The position numbers were made by a program, and so were the translations under genes. From positions 1 to 5,716 of the forward strand of contig JAILEL010000411.1 of the NCBI GenBank assembly GCA_024687845.1: DNA of 5,716 bases, read 5' to 3'. This DNA is from Eubacterium sp. (GTDB taxonomy: Bacteria; Bacillota_A; Clostridia; Lachnospirales; Lachnospiraceae). Below the pieces are notes generated by a model. It saw only the letters and a list, made by a program, of their open reading frames with translations, searched no databases and had not been told where the DNA came from. Positions 1 to 5,666 of the stretch are shown in pieces (position 1 is the first letter of the stretch; each line of letters opens with the position of its first letter).

Positions 1-1017
1 TGCCTCTTCATCTGTTACAGGAACATACTCAGCCCTTCCTGTGTCGTGAAGATAAGCATGCTCTGGACCTATTCCAGGATAATCAAGACCTGCAGATATA
101 GAATAAACAGGTGCTATCTGACCATATTCATCCTGGCAGAACAGTGACTTCATGCCATGGAAGATTCCCATAGAACCATTTGCCATAGTTGCAGCATTCT
201 TCGGATTATCTACGCCAAGTCCAGCAGCTTCACATCCAATAAGTCTTACTCCATCATCCTTGATATATTCATAGAAGGAACCAATCGCATTACTTCCTCC
301 GCCAACACAGGCAATAACAACATCAGGAAGCTTGCCCTCTGCTTCAAGGATCTGAGCTCTGCTCTCCTTACTGATCACAGACTGGAAATCTCTTACAATA
401 GTAGGAAATGGATGAGGTCCCATTACAGAACCAAGCACATAGAGTGTATCATCCACTCTGCTTACCCATTCACGCATTGCCTCGTTTACTGCATCCTTCA
501 GAACCTTTGTTCCACTCTTAACAGCATGAACCTTTGCTCCAAGGAGTTCCATTCTGAAAACATTAAGAGCTTGTCTGATAGTATCCTCCTCACCCATGAA
601 TATTTCACACTCCATATCCATAAGTGCAGCAGCTGTTGCTGTTGCAACACCATGCTGACCGGCACCAGTTTCAGCAATAACTCTGGTCTTTCCCATTTTC
701 TTAGCGAGAAGAACCTGACCAAGTACATTATTTATCTTATGTGATCCGGTATGATTCAGATCTTCTCTCTTCAGATAAATCTTTGCACCACCTAAATCCT
801 TCGTCATCTTTTCTGCATAATACAGAAGTGATGGACGTCCTGCATATTCACGGTTAAGCTTATCCAGTTCAGCCACGAATTCAGGATCATTTTTATAATG
901 CTCATAAGCTTTTTCGAGCTTATGTATCTCATTCATCAGTGTTTCAGGAATATACTGTCCACCAAACTCTCCGAATCTACCTGTTATATTTTCTGTTAAT
1001 TTTGTTTCTTCACTCAT
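1..1017 (-). CDS. trpB: Tryptophan synthase beta chain, C-terminus cut off by window edge
   Basis: TrpB is the PLP-dependent subunit that joins indole to L-serine to make L-tryptophan, working in the cytoplasm as an alpha2-beta2 complex with TrpA. The frame is open from ATG 1017-1015 to the window edge and gives 339 residues; the family is usually about 390-400, so some 55-60 residues are missing. The start is supported by GAGGAG at 1030-1025, 7 bases upstream, and by the conserved opening [16 protein letters not shown] (residues 13-28). Visible family motifs are HTGSHKINN with the PLP-binding Lys94, AETGAGQHG with catalytic Glu116, the phosphate-binding GGGSN (239-243), HGMK (287-290) and [12 protein letters not shown] with Asp312. 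Numbering runs 7 ahead of the Salmonella enzyme (Lys87, Glu109, Asp305), so the active site is intact as far as it can be seen. It is the fourth gene of the trp operon, 78 bases after trpF; trpA would be expected next, outside the window. Confidence 0.98.
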   Translation of the reverse strand, partial: MSEETKLTENITGRFGEFGGQYIPETLMNEIHKLEKAYEHYKNDPEFVAELDKLNREYAGRPSLLYYAEKMTKDLGGAKIYLKREDLNHTGSHKINNVLGQVLLAKKMGKTRVIAETGAGQHGVATATAAALMDMECEIFMGEEDTIRQALNVFRMELLGAKVHAVKSGTKVLKDAVNEAMREWVSRVDDTLYVLGSVMGPHPFPTIVRDFQSVISKESRAQILEAEGKLPDVVIACVGGGSNAIGSFYEYIKDDGVRLIGCEAAGLGVDNPKNAATMANGSMGIFHGMKSLFCQDEYGQIAPVYSISAGLDYPGIGPEHAYLHDTGRAEYVPVTDEEA

Positions 1018-1024
1018 AGATTTT

Positions 1025-1030
1025 CTCCTC
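1025..1030 (-). promoter_or_regulatory. Ribosome binding site of trpB
   Basis: GAGGAG lies 7 bases before the trpB ATG. It fixes the start codon of a gene whose other end is outside the window. The rest of the 78-base trpF-trpB spacer is AT-rich and shows no stem followed by a T-run, so read-through from trpF is expected. Confidence 0.8.
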
Positions 1031-1095
1031 ACGAATATTACAATAACATATACTTGGATTTTTGTATTACCCAAAGATATTGTCACCCATTATAT

Positions 1096-1707
1096 TTATT
1101 TGTTGTTTCTAACATTCTGTATGAACTTACTGATTTTTTCCGAATCCTTAAAACCATCTGTTTCAACCCCCGAGCTTATATCTACAGCATATGGTTGAAG
1201 CTTTTTGATAGCCTCAGAAACATTTTCTATACTAAGTCCGCCTGCCAGGAAAAATGGTCTCTTTATCCTGCCAGGCTTGGACCAGTCAAACGTCTTACCA
1301 GTGCCATAGCCCGAATCAATCATCACGTAATCAGCACAGCATTTTTCTATTATACCAAAATCATCTGTTTCTGCAAAATCATTCATGTTAAAAACTTTAA
1401 TAATCGGACAGGACACCTTAGCTTTCAGGCTCAGAATATAATCCTCATCTTCATCACCATGAAGCTGAACAATATCTATTATATCTTTACTAAGTATCGA
1501 TATGATACTATCCTGTTTTTCATTCACAAAAACACCGACGGCTTTTATTTCAGGAATAAGCATCTGTTTAAGTTTAAATGCCTCCTCCGGGCTGACATAC
1601 CTTTTACTAAAATCTGCAAAAACAAACCCTATATAATCCGGTTTATAATTATTCACTGCCTCTATATCAGAGGTTCTTGTTAATCCGCATATTTTTACCT
1701 TTGTCAT
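1096..1707 (-). CDS. trpF: Phosphoribosylanthranilate isomerase
   Basis: TrpF catalyses the Amadori rearrangement of N-(5'-phosphoribosyl)anthranilate to CdRP, the step between TrpD and TrpC, using a (beta/alpha)8 barrel. The 203 residues match the normal stand-alone length. The N-terminus VKICGLT carries the catalytic base Cys7. VQLHGDE (80-86) and MIDSGYGTGKTFDW (129-142) follow, the latter with the catalytic acid Asp131. The phosphate-binding regions FFLAGGLSIENV (152-163) and VDISSGVETDGFKD (175-188) close the barrel. The gene starts 42 bases after trpC. Its ribosome site is poor: only GGGA, 7 bases before ATG 1707, and an 8-bp inverted repeat covers the end of trpC just upstream. It is separate from trpC, unlike the fused trpC-trpF of enteric bacteria. 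The identification is secure. Confidence 0.97.
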   Translation of the reverse strand: MTKVKICGLTRTSDIEAVNNYKPDYIGFVFADFSKRYVSPEEAFKLKQMLIPEIKAVGVFVNEKQDSIISILSKDIIDIVQLHGDEDEDYILSLKAKVSCPIIKVFNMNDFAETDDFGIIEKCCADYVMIDSGYGTGKTFDWSKPGRIKRPFFLAGGLSIENVSEAIKKLQPYAVDISSGVETDGFKDSEKISKFIQNVRNNK

Positions 1708-1733
1708 CTTGTCGTCCCATATTTCTATATAAT

Positions 1734-1753
1734 CTAGATTTCAAAAAATCTAG
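1734..1753. repeat. Perfect 8-bp inverted repeat across the trpC stop codon
   Basis: On the minus strand CTAGATTT and AAATCTAG flank a 4-base loop (TTTG), and the TAG stop of trpC lies in the first arm. The RNA could fold into an AT-rich hairpin between trpC and trpF. No T-run follows, so it is not an intrinsic terminator. A role in mRNA processing, stability or translation of the weakly initiated trpF is possible but unproven; in AT-rich DNA it may also be chance. Confidence 0.4.
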
Positions 1754-2538
1754 CATTCCCGAAGCTTTCTAATCAGATCACCCTTGTCACTGCTTCTCAT
1801 CAGCATCTCACCAATCAGAACGGCGTCTGTTCCATTTTCTTTCAGAATCTTCACATCTTCTGGAACCATTATTCCACTTTCTGAAACAAAAATGATATTT
1901 GACGGAACCATTTCTCTAAGCCTGACACTATTATTTATATCCACAGTAAAATCCTTCAGATTTCTGTTGTTAACCCCTATGATCCTTGCGCCTGAGGCAA
2001 GGCATCTTCTGACTTCCTCTGCATCATGTGCCTCGAATAAACATGAAAGACCAAGGCTATCTGCAGTTTTATAAAAACTAATTAACTCTTCATCTGACAG
2101 AATCGCTGCAATAAGGAGAACTGCAGAAGCTCCAAAAAGTTTCGCCTGATATATCATATAAGTATCAATGGTAAAATCTTTCCTAAGAACCGGAATACTT
2201 ACAGTCCGGGCAATCTCCTTCAGGTACTCATCACTACCTTTAAACCTTTCCGGTTCTGTGAGACAGCTTATTGCATCCGCGCCACTTTTTTCATATTCTT
2301 TAGCTATATCCAGAAATGGAAACTCTTCTGCAATCACACCTTTTGATGGAGAAGCTTTTTTAACCTCAGAAATTATTGAAAGGCCATCTCTCCTAAGAGC
2401 CTCTTCAAAAGTGAAAGTTTGAGAATTATTATCTGCTGCCAATCTTTCAGCATCCTCTCTGATTTTTTCATGAGAATACAAAGTCTTTTGTTTTTCTATT
2501 CTTTTTCTAGTACTGTCAGCAAGTGCATCTAAAATCAT
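1750..2538 (-). CDS. trpC: Indole-3-glycerol phosphate synthase
   Basis: TrpC closes the pyrrole ring: CdRP is decarboxylated and cyclised to indole-3-glycerol phosphate, the substrate of tryptophan synthase. The product has 262 residues, a normal length for the single-function enzyme. It shows the N-terminal helical extension (about 1-50) and then the barrel. ISEVKKASPSKG (56-67) holds catalytic Glu58 and Lys60, LRKDF (118-122) holds the general acid Lys120, LFEAHD (167-172) holds Glu169, and IGVNNRNL (187-194) holds Asn190. SESG (219-222) and IGEMLMRS (242-249) form the phosphate end. All residues that matter in the Sulfolobus enzyme are present. The start at ATG 2538 has AGAGAG (2550-2545) 6 bases upstream, a moderate ribosome site. 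The gene lies 30 bases after trpD, with no terminator between, and 42 bases before trpF. Confidence 0.97.
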   Translation of the reverse strand: MILDALADSTRKRIEKQKTLYSHEKIREDAERLAADNNSQTFTFEEALRRDGLSIISEVKKASPSKGVIAEEFPFLDIAKEYEKSGADAISCLTEPERFKGSDEYLKEIARTVSIPVLRKDFTIDTYMIYQAKLFGASAVLLIAAILSDEELISFYKTADSLGLSCLFEAHDAEEVRRCLASGARIIGVNNRNLKDFTVDINNSVRLREMVPSNIIFVSESGIMVPEDVKILKENGTDAVLIGEMLMRSSDKGDLIRKLREC

Positions 2539-2568
2539 TTCATACTCTCTTTTCTTATAATTATTATT

Positions 2569-3588
2569 TTATGAATTACTTACCTCAATGAACTTCTCCA
2601 ATGTAGCGAGGGCTTTGCCTGAATCGATCAGCTCAGCTGCAAGCTTTATTCCTTCAGCCATACTGTCAGCCTTTCCTCCTATGTAAAGTGAAGCTCCAGC
2701 ATTCATAAGAGTTGCATTTCTCTTTGCACCCTTCTCTTCACCGCTGAGAATAGCTCTGGTAATAGCTGCATTTTCCTCCGGAGTTCCACCAACAAGGTCT
2801 GATTTACTACATCTTTCAAATCCAAATTCTTCAGGTGTAATAACCTTTGTACGATACCATCCATCCTTTATCTCACAAACTGTTGTAGGTGAACTGAGTG
2901 ATATCTCATCCAGCTTGTCCTGACCATATACTACCATTCCTCTTTTAACTCCAAGATTAACAAGAACCTGTGCAAGCGGTGTTACAAGATATTCGTCATA
3001 CACACCGAGAAGCTGCATACTTGGCTTTCCAGGATTTGTAAGTGGTCCAAGAATATTGAAAACAGTTCTGAATCCAAGTTCCTTTCTAATTGCCCCAACA
3101 TATTTCATAGAAGTATGATATTTCTGAGCAAAGAAGAAACACATTCCGACCTTATCCAGGAGTTCGATACATTTTTCCGGATCCTGCTGAATGTTAACAC
3201 CAAGAGCCTCAAGGCAGTCCGCTGTACCACACTTAGAAGAAGCAGCTCTGTTACCATGCTTAGCAACCTTCATTCCACCTGATGCAGCAACTAATGCTGA
3301 TGTAGTTGAAATATTGAAGCTTTGTGCATTATCTCCACCTGTTCCAACAATTTCAAAAATATCCATTCCTGTTTCAACCTGAGTAGCATGAGCTCTCATT
3401 GCAGCAGCACAGCCAGCTATCTCATCAGTAGTCTCAGCCCTTGCACTTTTAGTAGATAGAGCTGAAAGGAATGCAGCATTCTGAGTAGGAGTTGTCTCAC
3501 CACTCATAATCTCATTCATAACAGTATATGCCTCATCATAAGTAAGGTCCTCTTTGTTTACAATTTTCTCAATAGCTTCCTTAATCAT
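2569..3588 (-). CDS. trpD: Anthranilate phosphoribosyltransferase
   Basis: TrpD transfers the phosphoribosyl group of PRPP to anthranilate, the first committed step after anthranilate synthase. At 339 residues it has the normal length of the stand-alone enzyme, with no glutamine amidotransferase (TrpG) domain fused to it. The N-terminal helical domain (about 1-70) is followed by the family motifs: GTGGD (82-86) binding pyrophosphate, NIST (92-95), [15 protein letters not shown] (110-124), [19 protein letters not shown] (168-186) and the Mg-binding pair Asp227-Glu228. GTAD replaces the more usual GSAD, a conservative change. The start at ATG 3588 follows a strong GGAGG (3602-3598) with 9 bases spacing. 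It is the first gene after the T-box leader, so tryptophan starvation should control it and everything downstream. Confusion with pyrimidine-nucleoside phosphorylase, a fold relative, is excluded by the motif set. Confidence 0.98.
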   Translation of the reverse strand: MIKEAIEKIVNKEDLTYDEAYTVMNEIMSGETTPTQNAAFLSALSTKSARAETTDEIAGCAAAMRAHATQVETGMDIFEIVGTGGDNAQSFNISTTSALVAASGGMKVAKHGNRAASSKCGTADCLEALGVNIQQDPEKCIELLDKVGMCFFFAQKYHTSMKYVGAIRKELGFRTVFNILGPLTNPGKPSMQLLGVYDEYLVTPLAQVLVNLGVKRGMVVYGQDKLDEISLSSPTTVCEIKDGWYRTKVITPEEFGFERCSKSDLVGGTPEENAAITRAILSGEEKGAKRNATLMNAGASLYIGGKADSMAEGIKLAAELIDSGKALATLEKFIEVSNS

Positions 3589-3597
3589 TTTAAAATA

Positions 3598-3602
3598 CCT
3601 CC
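3598..3602 (-). promoter_or_regulatory. Ribosome binding site of trpD
   Basis: GGAGG lies 9 bases before ATG 3588 and about 50 bases after the leader terminator. It sits outside the terminator and antiterminator stems, so the switch appears to act on transcription rather than on translation start. Confidence 0.8.
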
Positions 3603-3651
3603 ATAATCAATATTTGAACCATTTTTATAAATCTTAAATAGTTTCTCTACC

Positions 3652-3691
3652 AAAACAAAAAGTCCTCAGTCCGACAATTCGGACTAAGGAC
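3652..3691 (-). terminator. T-box-controlled intrinsic terminator
   Basis: GTCCTTAGTCCG (3691-3680) and CGGACTGAGGAC (3673-3662) form a 12-bp stem with a single G-U pair and a 6-base loop. TTTTTGTTTT follows directly. The CCUU in the first arm also pairs with the AAGG of the T-box sequence, so terminator and antiterminator cannot form together. This is the off state of the trp operon when tRNA-Trp is charged. Confidence 0.94.
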
Positions 3692-3701
3692 GAAATTCTT
3701 T

Positions 3702-3715
3702 CGCGGTGCCACCTT
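3702..3715 (-). promoter_or_regulatory. T-box sequence and antiterminator bulge
   Basis: AAGGTGGCACCGCG matches the T-box signature. TGGCACC is the bulge whose 5' part pairs with the free NCCA end of uncharged tRNA. The flanking helices are TAAGG with CCTTA, and GCGAAA with TTTCGT around a GAA loop. Confidence 0.95.
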
Positions 3716-3871
3716 ATTTCGGCTCTGTCTGATACAATAAACTTGTAAAAGATAGATCCACCCTCAGCGAGATACTCCATTTTGTTAAAAACTACAGCAA
3801 TATTTTTATATCTCCGTCAATTAACGCTCGACTCACGTCACAGAATACTAAGTATCTTATCACTACTAACA

Positions 3872-3889
3872 GATATTTTGCAAAATATC
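3872..3889 (-). repeat. Palindromic hairpin in the T-box linker
   Basis: GATATTTTGCAAAATATC is a perfect 18-base palindrome lying 8 bases after the closing strand of stem I. As RNA it would form a 7-bp hairpin with a 4-base loop and probably corresponds to stem II of the T-box. As DNA it is fully symmetrical, so a protein-binding site cannot be excluded. Confidence 0.5.
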
Positions 3890-3927
3890 ATCAGATGACA
3901 AATACATTTCACTGCGCCCTCTGCGGT

Positions 3928-3930
3928 CCA
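3928..3930 (-). promoter_or_regulatory. UGG (Trp) specifier codon of the T-box
   Basis: UGG lies on the 3' side of the internal loop of stem I, one purine before the lower helix CCGCA. It would pair with the CCA anticodon of tRNA-Trp, which agrees with the genes downstream. Confidence 0.88.
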
Positions 3931-4037
3931 TTTGCTAAGCTGTTACTGCAGAACTCTCATCTTGTGTTCCACTCTCTGTAATGCACATTTCATAGCGTTA
4001 TCTCCGCATCAATGGTTTATTCGTGTATTTGTGCGTT

Positions 4038-4067
4038 ATTTTAAAACTAATAACATTCGGTTGTCAA
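4038..4067 (-). promoter_or_regulatory. Sigma-A-type promoter of the trp T-box operon
   Basis: A consensus -35 TTGACA (4067-4062) is followed after 18 bases by TAAAAT (4043-4038), which matches TATAAT at five of six positions. TTAAAA at 17 bases is the alternative -10. The predicted start near 4031-4032 coincides with the first base of the stem I base helix, which independently supports it. The -35 begins 7 bases past the methyltransferase stop codon. Confidence 0.8.
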
Positions 4068-4074
4068 CATTTTT

Positions 4075-5214
4075 TTAATCTATTTCAGTAATTTCAAGAA
4101 AATCATGTTTTTTAACTTCATCCAGAGATTTTATAATGCTATCTTTTACAGCCTCCAGATCGGATACATCAACGAATGATAGATTTGCAATTCCATTATT
4201 GTTATTGTACAGCAGGAAGCAATCTTCTTCAGTATTATGCATTCTTATAATTACTTTATTTTTTGTATTATTTCTCGTATCCGTGCTCTCATAGCCTAAT
4301 ACATTTTTTCCGCCTTCTGATTCATACAATATCTTTGCAGCCCAACCAGTATATTCAGCCTCTTCCAGATTTGTATACTTCGAAAAACATTCCATAAATG
4401 AATCAAATGCATTTATCTCGCTGTCTTCTTTTACAAATGTCATCATCTGAAGTTGCAAATCTTTTCCAAGCTCTGTACATTTTATCTGACTATGAGACTT
4501 TAATTTCAAGTTAAAATCAGCCATATCTTTAAGCCACGCAAGTAGCAGCGCATCTATACCAGTTCTTTCAATTGAAATAAGATTTCCACCCTCTTTAACC
4601 AAAGAAGCCAGCTGAGCAGCATAATCCTTTTTTGCTTCTGCATGCTTATCTGCCATCTCTATCAATTCATCATAAGGGTTTTCTTTAATACTTTCACCGT
4701 TTTCCAGCATAGTTCTCATGCTAAAAACTGTATCAAACTGCCTGTCTTTAAGATTAATAACATCATCACAGATGAAATCAACATTTGTAAGACCAAACTT
4801 TGCAACATTTTGCTTTGCTATCTCTATTCCCTCTTTGCATCTTTCAATAGCTGTTATATGTTTATCCGGAAATACGCTTCCTAAAAACGTCGTTACAAAG
4901 CCACAATCACATCCTACATCAAGTATCTCATCGCCGAATTCATCCTTATGTTCATCTATCCAGTTACAGGTTTTTCGAACTATGTCAGCATCAAATCCAC
5001 CTGTAAAAATCATTGAAATCTCATAATCTGCATTTTTCTTTTCATATCTCTCACGCAGACTCATTGTCGTTGCTCCAACTATCTCATCGATAATCTCACG
5101 AGATTTTTTCTGTCCATATCTACGACCTAATTCATTATATACGCCTCGACCGTTTCTAAATGAGTTGATATGTAATTTCTTAATATGTTCAAGTCCCGGC
5201 TCTGTCTTATTCAT
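4075..5214 (-). CDS. Class I SAM-dependent methyltransferase, substrate unknown
   Basis: The 379-residue product contains a Rossmann-type methyltransferase core. ILDVGCDCGFVT (97-108) is the SAM-binding motif I; the central glycine of the usual DxGxGxG is Asp103. ITAIER (120-125) supplies Glu124 for the ribose hydroxyls, VDFICDDV (145-152) gives the acidic residues near the adenine, and FDTVFSM (160-166) is the motif IV strand. An N-terminal region of about 95 residues with many charged residues and a C-terminal region of about 200 residues, including GGNLISIERTG, are not recognised. No signal peptide or membrane segment is seen, so the protein is probably cytoplasmic. ATG 5214 overlaps the stop of the ferredoxin-like frame (ATGA) and has AAGGAG (5228-5223) 8 bases upstream, implying translational coupling. 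There is no terminator after the stop, and the trp promoter begins 7 bases on. I cannot name a substrate. The methyltransferase fold is quite certain, the biological role open. Confidence 0.85.
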   Translation of the reverse strand: MNKTEPGLEHIKKLHINSFRNGRGVYNELGRRYGQKKSREIIDEIVGATTMSLRERYEKKNADYEISMIFTGGFDADIVRKTCNWIDEHKDEFGDEILDVGCDCGFVTTFLGSVFPDKHITAIERCKEGIEIAKQNVAKFGLTNVDFICDDVINLKDRQFDTVFSMRTMLENGESIKENPYDELIEMADKHAEAKKDYAAQLASLVKEGGNLISIERTGIDALLLAWLKDMADFNLKLKSHSQIKCTELGKDLQLQMMTFVKEDSEINAFDSFMECFSKYTNLEEAEYTGWAAKILYESEGGKNVLGYESTDTRNNTKNKVIIRMHNTEEDCFLLYNNNNGIANLSFVDVSDLEAVKDSIIKSLDEVKKHDFLEITEID

Positions 5215-5494
5215 TGTATTGTCTCCTTAGTTTTCTTTATATCTATCTCAGTTGTACTGAGGTTTTGTTCTCTCTTAATAGATGAAAAGGTAAGTGCCCC
5301 CTGGGGACATACTTTTACACACTCTCCGCATCTTATACATTCAATACTGTTAGGATTTCTCACAAGGTCAACATTCATTTTACATTTTTTGCACACGTTC
5401 CACAATTAATGCATTTATTCGTATCATAGGAAGCTATAGCAAGAACAAGAAGAATCATAGTTACTTTATATGGAACATTTTTCTTAGTATTCAT
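5211..5494 (-). CDS. 2[4Fe-4S] ferredoxin-like protein, frame broken at base ~5384 (frameshifted or pseudogene)
   Basis: Translation from ATG 5494, with GAGGG (5507-5503) 8 bases upstream, gives a basic start, a short hydrophobic stretch (about residues 11-23) and CINCGTCAKN, then hits TGA at 5377-5375. The -1 frame continues as CKMNVDLVRNPN, then CIRCGECVKVCP, and ends at 5211. Joined at the AAAAAAT run, the 94-residue product has two complete cluster motifs: CX2CX2CX3C from Cys28 (Lys instead of Pro after the last Cys) and a classic CX2CX2CX3CP. Neither frame alone holds both clusters. Such proteins transfer electrons, often as the C-terminal part of larger membrane polyferredoxins; this one may be a trimmed remnant of that group. 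The downstream frame overlaps the methyltransferase start by ATGA. A TTG at 5405 could start the second frame alone, but it directly follows a TAA and lacks a good ribosome site. Ribosomal frameshifting, a real mutation and a sequencing error all remain possible. Confidence 0.7.
5223..5228 (-). promoter_or_regulatory. Ribosome binding site of the methyltransferase gene
   Basis: AAGGAG lies 8 bases before ATG 5214 and inside the last codons of the ferredoxin-like frame. It decides the start and shows that the methyltransferase can be translated independently even if the upstream frame is broken. Confidence 0.8.
5384..5390 (-). other. Candidate -1 slippery heptamer A AAA AAT
   Basis: In the frame starting at ATG 5494 the codons here are GCA AAA AAT, so the heptamer fits X XXY YYZ in the correct phase for -1 slippage. 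A slip yields CAKN followed by CKMN, restoring the fourth cysteine of the first iron-sulfur motif. No clear downstream stem-loop or strong upstream Shine-Dalgarno-like stimulator is visible, so loss of one A from a run of seven is an equally simple explanation. Confidence 0.4.
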
Positions 5495-5502
5495 AGAATT
5501 AA

Positions 5503-5507
5503 CCCTC
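5503..5507 (-). promoter_or_regulatory. Ribosome binding site of the ferredoxin-like gene
   Basis: GAGGG sits 8 bases before ATG 5494. It selects this start over the in-frame ATG at 5521, which would lie within a few bases of the predicted transcript start and has no ribosome site at a workable distance. Confidence 0.7.
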
Positions 5508-5531
5508 GCAAAGTGAGTCATCAACCATCAC

Positions 5532-5560
5532 ATTATACTCCCTTCATCCATTTAGAACAA
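5532..5560 (-). promoter_or_regulatory. Probable promoter of the ferredoxin-like/methyltransferase unit
   Basis: A perfect -10 TATAAT (5537-5532) lies 17 bases after TTGTTC (5560-5555), which keeps only the TTG of the -35 consensus. Transcription would begin near 5525 and leave a leader of about 30 bases with the ribosome site. The position just after the upstream terminator fits. A small dyad, GTTAC-TG-GTAAC (5595-5584), upstream of the -35 could be a regulator site, but this is weak. Confidence 0.65.
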
Positions 5561-5606
5561 GAAAATCCTTTTGCTAACTATCCGTTACCAGTAACAATGA
5601 ACACTC

Positions 5607-5655
5607 AAAAAAGCAGGTGATGCAAAGTTACTCAAATATAACTTTACATCACCTG
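5607..5655 (-). terminator. Intrinsic terminator of the upstream gene
   Basis: CAGGTGATGTAAAGTTA (5655-5639) pairs with TAACTTTGCATCACCTG (5630-5614) over 17 bp with a single G-U pair and an 8-base loop. One C and then six T (5612-5607) follow. It begins 11 bases after the stop of the upstream partial gene and separates it from the ferredoxin-like/methyltransferase unit. Confidence 0.92.
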
Positions 5656-5666
5656 TTAATTGTTGT

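Larger units (their letters stand above)
3652..4031 (-). promoter_or_regulatory. Tryptophan T-box leader (tRNA-Trp-sensing riboswitch)
   Basis: This 380-nt leader fills the gene-free stretch before trpD. The base of stem I is a 9-bp pairing of ACAAATACA (4032-4024) with TGTATTTGT (3906-3898). Higher up, TGCGG (4008-4004) pairs with CCGCA (3926-3922) and GCTA (3996-3993) with TAGC (3937-3934). These frame an internal loop whose 3' strand AAATGGA contains the Trp codon UGG (3930-3928), followed by a purine as in known specifier loops. AGAGAG (3977-3972) and a terminal loop containing GATGAGA, closed by GGAAC/GTTCT, match the stem I distal motifs. The T-box AAGGTGGCACCGCG (3715-3702) has the UGGCACC bulge that pairs with the tRNA acceptor end; GCGAAA/TTTCGT closes the upper antiterminator helix. 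Uncharged tRNA-Trp should stabilise the antiterminator and turn on trpDCFB. Folding was done by eye. The middle part (about 3897-3720) is long and I assign its stems only loosely. Confidence 0.95.

Noticed and set aside
498..728. 76-codon minus-strand frame
   Set aside because: It overlaps trpB in another frame, while TrpB motifs run unbroken through the same bases.
157..744. 195-codon open frame on the plus strand
   Set aside because: It lies wholly antisense to trpB, whose motifs and frame are certain; the translation shows no family motif and looks like a low-complexity shadow.
1018..1095. Terminator between trpF and trpB
   Set aside because: Only a weak TTGG/CCAA pairing with a long loop and no T-run is present.
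1054..1683. 209-codon open frame on the plus strand
   Set aside because: Antisense to trpF over nearly its whole length. The product is rich in Ile, Tyr, Phe and Lys, as expected from reverse reading of an AT-rich gene, with no recognisable domain.
1784..2422. Two plus-strand open frames (1784-2074 and 2168-2422)
   Set aside because: Both are antisense to trpC, short, and without motifs.
3191..3382. 63-codon plus-strand frame
   Set aside because: Antisense to the conserved PRPP-binding part of trpD; nothing supports it.
3755..3765. GAGGGTGGATC as a second T-box sequence (tandem T-box)
   Set aside because: It lacks the TGGNACC bulge and is not followed by its own terminator, and there is only one stem I.
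4642..5026. Two overlapping plus-strand frames (4642-4884 and 4718-5026)
   Set aside because: Antisense to the SAM-binding core of the methyltransferase; two different frames are open over the same bases, which suggests chance.
5211..5405. TTG at 5405 as the true start of a 64-residue ferredoxin-like protein
   Set aside because: The codon before it is TAA, no good ribosome site precedes it, and it would omit the first two cysteines of cluster one, which are present in the overlapping upstream frame.
5185..5409. 74-codon plus-strand frame
   Set aside because: Antisense to the ferredoxin-like gene, where clear CX2CX2CX3CP motifs exist on the minus strand.
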